Origin: Macrosoma leucophasiata | Taxonomy: Eukaryota > Arthropoda > Insecta > Lepidoptera > Hedylidae | Reading direction: 5' to 3' | Assembly (NCBI GenBank): GCA_036365455.1 | Contig: JAWQUS010000001.1 | Coordinates: forward strand, 24,599,001-24,663,000 | Length of the DNA: 64,000 nt | Shown: one piece after another, positions 10,249 to 21,255 of the stretch | Layout of the letters: every line of letters begins with the position of its first letter | Numbering within the stretch: the stretch's first letter is position 1 | The notes under the pieces: model-generated | What the model saw: the letters and a program-made list of their open reading frames with translations, nothing else | Told to the model about the DNA's origin: nothing | Databases searched by the model: none | Program-made: the position numbers and the translations under genes

Positions 10249-10569
10249 GGGTCACATAGCTCACCCGACCAGCGCCCGACCGCCTCGAGCGGTCTGCGCT
10301 CATTATATCAACTCCGCTCCGGATCGTCTCGACCGCAAGCCTAGAACGTGCGGGCGGCGCACGATTCTCGCGCGGACGGCAAGTGGACCACTCGGTGACC
10401 ATTAGCTTGTCTTGAGTTGACTTTGCATTGCCAACGCGCATTTCCAAGTGGTCCGCGCGCCGTCCGCGAGTGGTTCACAAGTGACATCGCGTCGTTCACC
10501 CGTGGACCCGCCGCCGTAAACCGAGGCGGTGCTGGTCGGGTGTCGGGTGGCTGTAATGAGCTATGACCC
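10249..10569. mobile_element. GC-rich MITE, copy 1
   Basis: The ends are inverted: GGGTCACATAGCTCACCCGA on the left and, reversed, GGGTCATAGCTCATTACAGC on the right. TA flanks both sides. The interior is strikingly GC-rich with repeated CGTCCGCG/GTGGACC motifs. A second copy is at 43971-44267, where the flanking duplication is TAA, pointing to the PIF/Harbinger type. Confidence 0.75.
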
Positions 10570-10571
10570 TA

Positions 10572-10735
10572 TTATGTCAAGTCCTTGACGAGGTAAGCAA
10601 AAAGAGGAGTGTCAAATATCTCGATCCTTATACACCTCCCATGCCTCTTCCACATTAATTTTACTTTTCATACACGTACCGTTTCCGAAGACTCTTAACC
10701 CTCTTCCTTTATCACATTTTTAAACTTATAATTCA
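10572..10735 (-). pseudogene. Degenerate LINE fragment (family D)
   Basis: TCAAGTCCTTGACGAGGTAAG, then ...CACCTCCCATGCCTCTTCCAC and CCGTTTCCGAAGACTCTTAA, mirrors the minus-strand 3' coding end seen at 6095-6240 with many changes. There is no open frame. Confidence 0.45.
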
Positions 10736-11225
10736 GATAGGACCGAAATAAAACGTAACGCTAGCCACTCAATATATTCTAATATCAAATATTAAGTAAT
10801 ATATTAAAAGCCTTAGCTTAATGTTCCGTTGAAACCTTCATAAGTTGCCAAGGCACGAAACTAGTTCAAGCGAAGCAAACACTTCATAAGAAATCATTCA
10901 ATTTATTAAGAAAATGTTCTTGAATAATGGTTCAATATAATTGTCTTAATTTCTGGAAATGTGAAAACTTTGTGTTCGTGTTAACCCAATAACCAACTTC
11001 AAAATGTAAAATACTGAAAAATCATTTCATGAGTTCTGTATTTCTTCGAAGGGAAGTGGAAACTAAATTATTCGTAAAATAAACTAAACTTCGCCTTCAT
11101 TATTTTTAATTTGCCTTGTTTCACACTTATAATGGTCTAACTTGCAAACTGGTACATATTATTTCATCTTAATTCACTGCATATAATTTGAGAAACAAAC
11201 AATACAAAGTATCCGTGAGAAGCCC
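10736..11225. other. No supported feature
   Basis: AT-rich DNA without frames or repeats that I can tie to another part of the window. Confidence 0.3.
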
Positions 11226-11227
11226 GG

Positions 11228-11500
11228 GCGAGTCTATATATTTAAAAATCAATTGCTGTTCGTGAGCCTCGCTAAAACTCGAGAACGGCTGGACCGACTT
11301 GGCTAATTTTGGTTTGAATGATTTTTGGAAGTCCAGGAAAGGGTTAAAAGGTAAGAAAATATGAGTTATGAAGAAATTGACGGTAAATAATAAAAATCAC
11401 AATTTCATTTTTCCATACAAATAGTCCGTATCTATCAAATCTTTGGCACATTATTTCATTGTGAGGCAATACGAAGTTTGTCGAGTCAGTTAGTACTGTA
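11228..11500 (+). repeat. Family I repeat, copy 1
   Basis: This is colinear with 26159-26408: ATTGCTGTTCGTGAGCCTCG, CTCGAGAACGGCTGGACCGA, TGATTTTTGGAAGTCCAGG and GAGGCAATACGAAGTTTG. It resembles families G and H in layout. Confidence 0.7.
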
Positions 11501-11855
11501 TAATAATATCATCGATGTTTCAAACAGAAAGTATTAATAGCACAACACGAGACTACTCAATATGAATGGGACTTTCGGAACTTTAAACAATGACTTATTT
11601 TTCTGCGACCAACACAAAAACAATGGCTGTGGCTTGTGGCTGTGGCTGTTTATTATGAGGAAATTGGAGTAATAAAATAAGTTTTCCCAACTTTACCGAA
11701 ATATTTTCCATTATACGTCATTCTGGTAAAAACATAACGTAATGAAAGAACGATAAAATAGGTACAAGGAAAAAAATTAGAAACGAAATTAAAAGAAGGA
11801 AAATAATGAAAAAGTGAATGAACTTTTCGGACTTACTGGTACCGTTACTACACTT
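11501..11855. other. No supported feature
   Basis: A short GGCTGTGGCTTGTGGCTGTG imperfect repeat sits at 11620-11650. Nothing else stands out. Confidence 0.3.
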
Positions 11856-12115
11856 ACTGGTGGTAGAGCTTCAGTGACGGAGCTCGCGGGAGTAGGCATC
11901 AACGCATTAGGTACCTAATTTTCTTGCCGCTTAATGGTACTATCGTGTTCCGGTCAGGTGGTAATGTACGGCCCTGTAATTTCCAGCACAGAGGCATAAC
12001 ACCTTCAGCCTCAAGAGTGGTAACGCATCTGCATTTTGACTTTGGTCTTTATGTAAGGGTGGGTATCTATAGGCTGCAGTCATCACTTAACATCGATGTG
12101 GACTGCATAACTGTG
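11856..12115 (+). repeat. Family A repeat, near full length
   Basis: It runs from GGTGGTAGAGCTTCAGTGAC to ATGTGGACTGCATAACTGTG. The 5' hairpin GAGCT..AGCTC is still partly present. The poly-A end is replaced by a SINE B copy starting at 12116. Confidence 0.85.
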
Positions 12116-12284
12116 AATAAACCTGTGTCGTGGGTGCCGTTGTACACATACAATACATACACACCCAGAGCCGAGAAACAAATATCTGTAGGCCATACAA
12201 ATATATCTCCCGGTGCGGGGATCGAACCCGCCCGAAAGGTCGCCCTTCGAATCAAAGGGTCATCGCTGGACTAACCAGGTCGTC
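12116..12284 (-). repeat. SINE B, tRNA-derived
   Basis: On the minus strand: a CTGGTTAGTCCAGCG A-box region, a GGGTTCGATCCCCGC-type B-box (here CGGGTTCGATCCCCGCACC), the body CTACAGATATTTGTTTC, and GTACAACGGCACC near the 3' end. It is a polymerase III type SINE head. An 'ACCCGCCCGAAAGGTC' segment is altered compared with other copies. Confidence 0.8.
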
Positions 12285-12329
12285 AAAAATTTTATAGACA
12301 TTACAAACAAGACTATCAATTTAAATCAA

Positions 12330-12547
12330 AGCATGCTGCGGACACCCCGCTACAATTCCATACAAACGCTTAATTTGGTCTCACACAGACATCAATCAGT
12401 GACGTGTTTTACACGTGAATCTGTTTGCGTAGCACGTAGAGAGTACCAAACATCTCCCATAAGAGGGGAAGAGATTGAGTGAGGCGGGGAAATCGGGCGA
12501 GACGTCGAAGTGTCCATTCTATACGTAGTATTATTACATATTCTCTG
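12330..12547 (-). repeat. Dispersed repeat L, copy 2
   Basis: Opposite-strand partner of 5862-6048. It carries an extra block near 12415-12450 that copy 1 lacks. Class unknown. Confidence 0.7.
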
Positions 12548-12891
12548 ATCGAAGCATGCAATTGAAATGGATACTAAGTAGTAGTGTTTAACGCGGTGTC
12601 CACTCTGAAGCCTTTTCTAGTGTGTGAACATCTTTCCGGCTTTTGGAAGAACCGACGGATCTTCGGTGCAAACATTAATAATAGATTCTATAGGGATCTT
12701 GTTTATTTTATATACCTCAAATAAAAACATGTTTTCACTAGCTTAACGCCACGATAAAGCCGCCAATAAACCAAGATAAGGCGTCATCAAAACTGAATTT
12801 TATTGGGCACATTTAATGGGGCCATACATGTTTCGCACTCACAATATATATTGTCTCGATCGAAATATTTGTCTTTTTCATACAACGAAGG
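12548..12891. other. No supported feature
   Basis: No supported frame or repeat. Confidence 0.3.
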
Positions 12892-13252
12892 TGGTAAACA
12901 AACATGCAGTTCACATAGATGTTAAGTGATGACTGCATAGACGTTTACACAAAAAACCAGAGGTCAATATGTAGATGCGTTGCCACCCTCAGGGGGCAAT
13001 TGATTACTAATATTACTAATTTGTTTTGATTCTATGATATTTATTACGGTACCATACATTACCATTTAACTAGAACACGATGTTCGGCCCTGTAATTTCC
13101 GGCAAAGAGGCATAACACCTTAGGCCTCAGGAGTGGTAATGCATCTGCATTTTGACCTTGACTTTTGTGTTAGTGTCTATAGGCTACAGTCATCACTTAA
13201 CATCTATGTGAACTGCATGCTTGTTTACCACTTCCATTTCATAAAAAAAATT
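12892..13252. repeat. Two family A pieces head to head
   Basis: 12892-13083 is a minus-strand copy running from the 3' end up to ACACGAT. At about 13084 the sequence switches to a plus-strand copy, CGGCCCTGTAATTTCC..., ending TTCATAAAAAAAATT. The junction lies inside the same part of the unit, giving an inverted dimer. Confidence 0.8.
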
Positions 13253-13640
13253 AAATGAATATTCCCATATGTTACATGCAAAGTTCATACAACCAACAGT
13301 AACATCATTTTTCATCTCCCAACTATCTACTCAAGCCACATATTGCAGAATTTCATATGTAATGCTGGAAATGTAGCACTGACATTAAATTACGAAATGA
13401 AATTTTAGTTTAATTGAAATCTTATGTAGCTGCGGTCTGAGCCATATTAGATGTCCGAGGTATGTGCCGTGGTTATGTGGTCAGGGAGTCCCATATTCTA
13501 GCTGCATATTGCATGCGTCAGGCATATCTGGACAATTGTATAACCTGACAGGCGTTGAAATTATATTGAACGATGGTCGTGAAATGAATAAGCTACCTAC
13601 CTACACCAAACTCCATTCATTGGACGACGAATTAAAAAAA
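13253..13640. other. No supported feature
   Basis: A 94-codon frame at 13464-13748 runs into the next SINE fragment and has no recognised family. Confidence 0.3.
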
Positions 13641-13720
13641 AAACGTAACTTCACGCCTGTAATCTCCGAAGGGATAGGCAGAGGTAAATGCATGCATCCA
13701 AGCATACATGCAAACACCCA
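13641..13720 (-). repeat. SINE C, 3' end only
   Basis: An A-run, then CGTAACTTCACGCCTGTAAT, then AGGTAAATGCATGCATCCAA, matches the 3' terminus of the full copy at 17513-17832. It is 5'-truncated. Confidence 0.75.
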
Positions 13721-13849
13721 GTTAAAAATGAAAAAAAGAGCTAAATAAATTAAGGCTTCTAAATAAAATAATCGCATCTTAAGTATATTTCCTAAATAAA
13801 ACAAAGAGATCCGAAGGGATTACTTCTGGGGAAAATTGGTAAATATTAT

Positions 13850-14305
13850 CAATTTCGTGTTTATATTAAACACATGGGCGACTTTTCGTCACGCTCCCGT
13901 ACTCATTGCTTATAATTTGTACCTCGGGGGTCCTCAAATATCCAACATGTGACATATCAAATGAAAGGGGTTGTTGTCAGCATCTCAGATAAATTTTTAT
14001 TATAATTTTTGCATAAACAAATTTGAAGTTATTTAAGAAAAACGACGAAAATTGACCACCCCCCCTATCTCCGAAACTACTGAACTTAAAATTTTGAAAA
14101 AAATGTGGAAAATAGTTTGCCTATAGATTACTGGAAAACCTATAAGAAGTTTGAGTATTCAATATAAATCGAAAATTCTTAATAATATAACCCCCCCCTG
14201 CCGGTACCACTGTAACTGTAAATCTGAAATATTTTCGAAAATATTTATTTAAATTACGGAACCCTCACCACGCGAGTCGAACTCGCACTTGTCCGGTTTT
14301 TGTTT
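13850..14305 (+). repeat. Family F-like repeat
   Basis: It contains GACATATCAAATGAAAGGGG, runs of C, and an end ACGGAACCCTCACCACGCGAG followed by TCGAACTCGCACTTGTCCGG. The end matches the GGGTTCCGTA-type termini of family F. Confidence 0.55.
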
Positions 14306-15467
14306 TTATTTCCGTCCTGTGCTTCTTATGTAAGTCAGTTCATTGCAAGTTCGTAAAATCTACTGTAGATTCTAGGTAGACATAAAAACAATATTCTGTA
14401 AACATTCAGTGAATACACTTGTAAATTTTTCACTGCAGCTATATTTCAGACGCGTCTATTCTAAACTGACAGGCATTTGTGTACATTAAAGAAGAAGTCG
14501 ACTGAGGCTGATTTATTCTGAGTTGTACGTTGTACCCACGCAATTTGTGTGAATAGTCTTTAACATATATAATAAGGACCATTTTATGTCGAAATAGTTT
14601 TGGATCCGGAAAACTGATTTCCGTATTGTACCAACTTGATTGATTGTGTTTTCTTTACAAAATATAAAACCTATTAACTCAAGAAGTGAAAACCTTTTAG
14701 AAAGCTTGCTGATCGCATTTTTTTTTCAGGTTTATGTCACTGATTCTCTGACGCATGTAAACCGGCCTGCAACCACAACAGCACGAAGGGCATTTGCAAG
14801 TCGACGGCGACCGATTTATTGTGAACAATACTGAGCATATTGGATGCCGGCGCTCGGAATATGAAATCATTGGCAGATTTCCTATCCTGCCGTCCGCTAT
14901 GCATGAGTTTTCAGACATAAATAGATTGCAATCGACGTTCGATATTGAGAGACGTGCTAGAGGAACTTGAATTTGCAGAATCTGCTCATCAATACTGAGC
15001 AGTATACGAATATGTTGCATGGTGAAGGGATGGGCAAAGGTACTCGTAAGATACGTATATTTCATATATATACTAACTATGTAATAACTTAAGCCTCAGG
15101 TGTGTCAATTTTAAACACCAGTTATTATGTCGATATGCTGCACTTAATAACCATCTGATCATGATAACCATCTGATGGTGGGGACTGGTCTGTTCTGGTC
15201 TGCTGGAGCTATATTTAATTATTATGGATAGTTGTTGTTTTGTACTTATACAAATATATATGCTATTGACGTTCATATTATTAGATTTTATGACCGTATT
15301 AGACATAAGTTAAAAGTTTAAAAGAGCTTCTACTGAGTTTATTGGGTCGGAATTCTTCTCAGTAGTGACTGCACTTGAAACTCTGCTAAGTTAATAACTT
15401 AGATTTTGTTTCGACGAATGTTTTTTTTTTCTTATCTAATTTTTGAAAGGAAGTAAATGATTTTTTT
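14306..15467. other. No supported feature; one acceptor-like site
   Basis: A T-run followed by CAG near 14720-14730 precedes a frame that stays open for about 34 codons and is slightly GC-richer. It could be a small exon, but there is no partner exon or recognised family. Confidence 0.25.
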
Positions 15468-15621
15468 ATTGAAATAAAACTATTTTTACGGATCTCGCGT
15501 ATATTAAACTAAAATGATTTTCCGTGGAAGCTGAAAAGCGACCGAAACGTCGGGTTGATTTTAAAAATCATTTTAGTTTAATATACGCGAGATAAATCCG
15601 TAAAAATAGTTTTATTTCAAT
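15468..15621. repeat. Family K hairpin repeat
   Basis: Arms 15468-15521 and 15564-15621 are reverse complements apart from a 4-base insertion in the right arm. The loop carries GGAAGCTGAAAAGCGACCGA and AACGTCGGGTTG. Arm fragments recur at 9293, 36935 and 56485. Confidence 0.8.
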
Positions 15622-16299
15622 GAGTGTAGCTCGCGAAAACCTAAGAACATATCATGAATTTTTTATGCTATTTTAACTGTAAGTTTTTTATCACTATTTA
15701 TTTTAATTAACTTAATATCTGGCTTACTTTATGTAAAAGTTATTCACTCTTGGCAATTATTGATTCTTATTGACTTTTCGAAAATGGTTGTAAAATCTTA
15801 CTCGAAATAAAAAAATATTATCTTTCTTTCTTACTTTCATCCACGTGAAATGTGTGCTAGTTTGCCTTCATTACAACGTTAGTAAAAATGCCTACTGCGT
15901 GAAGGTAATACAAACGCAAAGTTATGAAGCACTCATCTTACCCTCATAATAATAAGAACAGTAAAGTACATTTACGCTGTCGTTAGAGGTGTATAATGTT
16001 AATGCGCCATAAAATTTGTATGCGGTCATCTTTACGGCGTACAACGCGCCAAATGGAATATGAAATTCAAGTTTTTCTTGACACCACGACCCAATTCCGT
16101 ATCGGGGAACCTATAAACATTCTCATATTTATTGTGGCTTTAAATCTAGACTCCTGGTATTAAATCGTGGCTATTGTATGCTGTAAAACATGGTATTATG
16201 ATTTTTGTAATAGCGAATGACTGCAATTGGCTCTCTACTCTGCTTAACCGTAAAGGATTGGAGTTAATATGGAAATATATGGAATATACATTTTTTTTA
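15622..16299. other. No supported feature
   Basis: Only AT-rich sequence. A faint match to a family A 3' end lies at 15838-15875. Confidence 0.3.
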
Positions 16300-16565
16300 A
16301 TGTAATGGTAGCGGCAAAGAAGCATGCACATTGATCAGAAGCGTTCACATTGATGTTAAGTGATGACTGCAGCCTATAGAGGCCCACACAAAGACCAAGA
16401 TCAAAATGCAGATGCGTTACCACCATATCACTCCTGGGGCCTAAGGTGTTATGCTTCTGTGCCGGCAATTACATAGCCGTACATTACCACCTGACCGGAA
16501 CCCGATTGTGCTGAGCACTACCATTTAGCGGCAAGTATATTAGACAATGCGGTGGTGTCTACTCC
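16300..16565 (-). repeat. Family A repeat, near full length
   Basis: The minus-strand copy starts near the poly-T 16291-16300 and runs to ATTAGACAATGCGGTGGTGTC. An insertion of about 18 bases (CACATTGATCAGAAGCG) duplicates part of the 3' segment. Confidence 0.8.
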
Positions 16566-17279
16566 CTCCCTGCCTGCTCCATGGAGCAATATCACCAGAA
16601 AAAAAATCATTTAATTGTCTTTCGAGTATCGTCTATCCATGAGTTGATAAAAATCTCCGGCAAGAGAGCCTCCATTCTGCTAAACCGAGTCACGACTTCT
16701 CAATGAAAATACAAAGTGGGTATATAAGTGTATTACTGTGGCCCTGTCCGCAGTCCGCAACGAGCGGCGCCGGCCCGCATCGGCTTTGATGAGAATGGAA
16801 CTTGATTAGGCAAGTATTGAAATGGAACCGACCGGCGACCGCAGACTGACAAAGAGTAGAGACCATGGATGCTGAGAGCTGAAACATGGGCTTGATTTAT
16901 GGTCATTAAGTTCATTACATGGCTATCAATTTGTTTATGAGTTGTCCATATTTTTTTTAAATCTAAACTTCTTTGAAGCGATTGGAAAAAAATATGAGAG
17001 CAAATTTTTACGACGCGCGTGCACATTGACAGATAAAAGGGATACTCTGAAGTTAGTTGCTAAACATATAAAAACAACGGTTTGGAGTTAGTTGCTGAAC
17101 ATTTTATTAATTCAATCGTTTATACGACGGTAAGAGATATTTATTGATAATTTATCAGTAAAACTATTTATTTTGAATTTTAAGAGTGGTGTTAATAAAA
17201 TACTATTTTAAGTTGCATTTATTGATTTGTGGTTTATTGGCAGTATGTATAATTTTTAAACATTGTAAATTATAAATAA
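16566..17279. other. No supported feature; GC-rich patch
   Basis: A GC-rich patch at 16741-16870 (CGCAACGAGCGGCGCCGG, later GACCGGCGACCGCAG) has weakly inverted ends and may be a MITE remnant. No gene seen. Confidence 0.3.
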
Positions 17280-17512
17280 CTATTTGTCGCCTGCGGCTCC
17301 GCCCGCTTGTACGTTATTTTTCGCGTAACCCGTGTATCAAATCATCCCATGGCATCCCACAGGAACATTTTTTCGGGATAAAAAAACTTCCTATGTGCTA
17401 ATACAAATTACCCTTTATGTGTGTGCCAAATATCATGGAAATCGGTTAGTCAGTTTTTGCGTGAAGGAGTTACAAACAAACAAACAATATTTTTCATTTA
17501 TAATATAAGTAA
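17280..17512. repeat. Interspersed repeat beside SINE C
   Basis: GTCGCCTGCGGCTCCGCCCG, then GGAAATCGGTTAGTCAGTTT, then a run of ACAAACAAACAA, has the look of the GTCT- or ACAA-tailed repeats of the window. Single copy here. Confidence 0.4.
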
Positions 17513-17832
17513 AAAAAAAAAAACGTAACTTCACGCCTGTAATCCCCGAAGGGGTAGGCAGAGGTAAATGCATGCATTCAAGCATACATGCAAACACCCA
17601 CGATTCGCCGGTTACGTTTTGGCCCATGTAACAGGTGGCGAGCCTGTTGACATCTCCGGGCACATTACACAAACTTTGAGGTACTGGGAAATTTCCAGAA
17701 AATGGAAAAATCCCAATAGAACCAGAGACAAAGGCTTTTTCACCATTATCTCTGATAACCCCCTACCCGGGAATCGAACCCAGGACCTCAGCGTAGTAGT
17801 AGTGGCCTGCTACCACTAGGCTACCGAGGAAG
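17513..17832 (-). repeat. SINE C, full length (~315 bp)
   Basis: On the minus strand the tRNA-like head starts near 17832: GTAGCCTAGTGGTAGCAGG (A-box region) and GGGTTCGATTCCCGGG (B-box). The body contains ATTTTTCCATTTTCTGG, and the 3' end GGCGTGAAGTTACG is followed by an A-run on that strand. Both promoter boxes look good. Confidence 0.85.
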
Positions 17833-17958
17833 AAATATTAGTAGAATTGCATAATTATCTATTTTTTTTTTGTTTTGTTAAATTTCTGGTATACCTATTG
17901 GATTGTTACGCTAAAGAAGTACACTCGTAAATTCTAACGTGCGTACATAAGTATGTAT

Positions 17959-18060
17959 GTATGTATCTTCACGCCAGGTCCCTAACGGGGTAGGCAGAGA
18001 GTGTAGAGCGCCAGACATCCCGGTTCTGACAAAGTAAGAACCGGGATGTCTGGTCCGTAC
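17959..18060 (-). repeat. LINE D 3' end with an inverted duplicate
   Basis: TATCTTCACGCCAGGTCCCT...GTTCTGAC is the 3' end of the LINE seen at 6095-6170. The 17 bases at 18011-18027 are repeated in exact inverse at 18037-18053, giving a strong hairpin with a 9-base loop. Confidence 0.8.
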
Positions 18061-18674
18061 ATAAGTAAGTACACACAATGTATTTTTTATGTAATGATAA
18101 CTACACTACTCCATCTAAGTATACAAAAATAAACCTGCGTTGCGTAATCAAATAAATTGTACCACTAATGTATAATGAAACAACAAAGAACAAAATTATT
18201 TCAAAACGGTCAAATAAAGTACCCTGGATGAGTAAGGCAGTACAATGATTCTTTTACAGAAGGTTCTTTGAACCAATCCTGTATTGTTAAATAATGGCCG
18301 CCGCGGAAATCCTTTCATCCCTTAAGAAAAGTCTTGTATAGATAAATACATAAATATCTTATAGTGACTTAACGAATTTCCGATAGAAGTCTTTTTAATT
18401 CCACAACGATACCACAGTGTAAGACAAACGGTTGACTAAATTTGACTTTATCGAGCATATTATCCAGTTTTGTGGAAATGGGTTTCCGCATTCTGTCCCT
18501 CATTAATTTTACCTGGTAATTGTGGACAAGGCTGTATTCCATTTGTTTTATTATTTAATTTTAATCACACGAAAGTAATGAAAATTATGAAAGTATTAAA
18601 AATAAAATGTATTTGTGTTTTCAATTATACTAATTGAAAATTTGTTATAATTTAGGTTACGATCATGTAGTGTA
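18061..18674. other. No supported feature
   Basis: AT-rich DNA with no frame or repeat that can be supported. Confidence 0.3.
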
Positions 18675-18884
18675 ACACAAACAGGAGGATCAAATTTGAG
18701 TAATAACTCGTACACAAATAGGAGGATCAAATTTGAGTAATAACTCGTACACAAATAGGAGAATCAAATTTGAGTAATAACTAGTACACAAACAGGAGGA
18801 TCAAATTTGAGTAATAACTCGTACACAAACAGGAGGATCAAATTTGAGTAATAACTCGTACACAAATAGGAGGATCACACTTGG
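18675..18884. repeat. 37-bp tandem minisatellite
   Basis: Units start at 18675, 18712, 18749, 18786, 18823 and 18860 (last partial). Each reads ACACAAA(C/T)AGGAGGATC... and ends ...AATAACTCGT, with one or two substitutions per unit. There are no unique spacers. Confidence 0.95.
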
Positions 18885-19156
18885 CTTATAACAGAGTTCA
18901 GTCGCTACAAGGTCTACGTTCTACGGCGTAGTGATGTTGTAGCCCTTTATATTTCGTAGCATAGTAATGATCAGCGCGGTGTCTGGCTTGAGTGACAAAG
19001 AAGATGTTGCGAGCTCGGCCCTGGTTCGTACACGTCCTCAAAAAATGGGTAAATTAAAGAAGAATCCGAAAAAAATACAATTAATTTATTCAAGAATATA
19101 TTTTAGAGTTACAACCACATTTAATTTAAACGATTTTTTCATTTTCAACTATGTTA

Positions 19157-19392
19157 TAGGTCGCGCCAGGTAAAAAGAACGCTGGCGGTCAAGCTGCGCG
19201 TCATGTTTTTATTTCATTTTATGTTATTCTATGTAATATAGTTTTCAATCTGCCTACCAATACACGAAACCGCAAGCGAAAGCTAGATCAAAAATAAACC
19301 AATAGGGCTAGTACTTTCGTGCGCGAGTGTACCGATGCGCGAACACATCCCTTCTACTTTCATCCAGCGTTCTTTTTACGTGGCGCGACCTA
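19157..19392. mobile_element. MITE, TAGGTCGCGCC type, copy 1 (236 bp)
   Basis: Terminal inverted repeats of about 29 bp start TAGGTCGCGCCAGGTAAAAA on the left and TAGGTCGCGCCACGTAAAAA on the reversed right, one mismatch. TA flanks both ends (19155-19156, 19393-19394), as in Tc1/mariner-type insertions. No transposase. The second copy is at 54384-54618. Confidence 0.9.
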
Positions 19393-19456
19393 TAAACATA
19401 GCGGCGATACAGCCGACTCTTGGGATCAATCGATTTTGATAGTATTTAGAAAATAT

Positions 19457-20316
19457 TACTTTTTTCTCCAAGTTCTTCAAAATACAATTTAGAAAACGAA
19501 AATGTCACAATGACGGCGCCCGCCATATTCGCCATGTTAGTTTTGAGTTGCAATTCTAAGTGCAAATTATGTTTTGTAACTGCAAAAAAAGCTAAAGAAG
19601 TGAAAATATGCAGTAAAAAACGTTTTTATATTGATTTTGCCTGTTTAATGATATTGTGTACAATACATGGCCGGAGGTCCATACATTTTTGCAACATCTC
19701 CTTTTAATATAACTTGACTTGACACGACACGAAACAGTGAGACATGACAAATGTTAAACTTCTCGAATCATGGAGTTAATTGAACCCCTTCTATACGGTC
19801 GGGACCAACCGCCGACCATCATGTCATTGGTCCGGTCAACCAATATTTGTATTTGTTCTACACGGTCGGGCAGTTGAGTCAACTTGTACTTTTTTCTCCA
19901 AGTTCTTCAAAATACAATTTAGAAAACGAAAATGTCACAATGACGGCGCCCGCCATATTCGCCATGTTAGTTTTGAGTTGCAATTCTAAGTGCAAATTAT
20001 GTTTTGTAACTGCAAAAAAAGCTAAAGAAGTGAAAATATGCAGTAAAAAACGTTTTTATATTGATTTTGCCTGTTTAATGATATTGTGTACAATACATGG
20101 CCGGAGGTCCATACATTTTTGCAACATCTCCTTTTAATATAACTTGACTTGACACGACACGAAACAGTGAGACATGACAAATGTTAAACTTCTCGAATCA
20201 TGGAGTTAATTGAACCCCTTCTATACGGTCGGGACCAACCGCCGACCATCATGTCATTGGTCCGGTCAACCAATATTTGTATTTGTTCTACACGGTCGGG
20301 CAGTTGAGTCAACTTG
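19457..20316. repeat. 430-bp tandem duplication, no mismatches
   Basis: 19457-19886 and 19887-20316 are the same sequence base for base by eye. Each unit holds a 65-codon frame beginning MTAPAIFAML, with no known family. The unit contains CTATACGGTCGGGACCAACC-type runs that partly recur at 21250-21420. Confidence 0.93.
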
Positions 20317-20454
20317 TCAGTTCTTTCAGGCATTCAAAGCAAAAGGCTCATTCACACATATACGTGCCGTAACAGTTCCGGCACAATACCGCCACTTGTT
20401 TGATATGTGTGAATCAGCCTTTATGTCTGTCGCGTCGATCGACAGCGTTCCAGA

Positions 20455-21247
20455 TAGTGGTGGGCGTAGGCGCTGTATTTTTATAACACGTTATTCGTTA
20501 TATGATATTTTTATAACGGGTGTTTTAAACTGTTGTAATTTTCGTTAAGTTATATCGTATTGAGGACTAGATGTTGTTTAAATTGAAAAGCGATTATAAC
20601 ATCTTACCATATGACATTACGTTAGTACAGTACAGCAGTAGGTTACTAACAAAACAATGATAATTTTTTCAGTGTTGCATATTTTAAAATGTGTTGATAG
20701 AAAAAAGTTTGGTTTCGATTTGATTTCAACGAACTTTCCTTCCTACTTGTTACAGGTACAGGCTTAGGAAATTATATGACTTATTACTTTCTGCAATGTT
20801 TACGCAATGCAAGTTCGCAATCAAAACAACTCTCTAACGAAAATAATGAAAATATAGCAGCGAACACAAAACAGCAGCGAAGAAATGAATTTAACTTCAT
20901 ACGAATGTAAAATTATAATTATGTAATTGCAAAATAAAATTTGCTCTTGTTCATAGTGTGTCAAAGTTCATATTTGTGTGACGCTGTACGATGTGAAGTT
21001 CGCCATCATTATTTTTCCGCCGCTCGCTTCATTCATACACGGTCGCGTCGGCCTGTGCTGTCGGAAATCTCCATTGACCTTGGTCAGCTCAATGGCAATC
21101 TCCGATTTTCGCCGAATCGAGGCGCGAGGCTTACGATCATAGATAAAAAATATTACAGCCGTTATGTTGAAAATAAATAATGATTGTTATCGTTAGAAAA
21201 TTATAATGCGTTATGTTATCTGCTGTACGTTATAACGCCCAAGTCTA
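20455..21247. mobile_element. Non-autonomous hAT-like element (793 bp)
   Basis: The left end TAGTGGTGGGCG pairs with the reversed right end TAGACTTGGGCG. An identical 8-bp GTTCCAGA flanks it at 20447-20454 and 21248-21255. An 8-bp duplication and CAG/TAG...TGGGC termini are hallmarks of hAT elements. The interior has no transposase-like frame. Confidence 0.85.
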
Positions 21248-21255
21248 GTTCCAGA

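Noticed and set aside
14697..15065. 122-codon minus frame / possible exon near 14730
   Set aside because: No homology, no partner splice site; kept only as a remark.
18675..18884. CRISPR-like array
   Set aside because: The 37-bp units are contiguous with no unique spacers, and this is eukaryotic repeat DNA.
19510..20137. 65-codon frame present twice (MTAPAIFAML...)
   Set aside because: It is doubled only because of the tandem duplication; no family or codon evidence.
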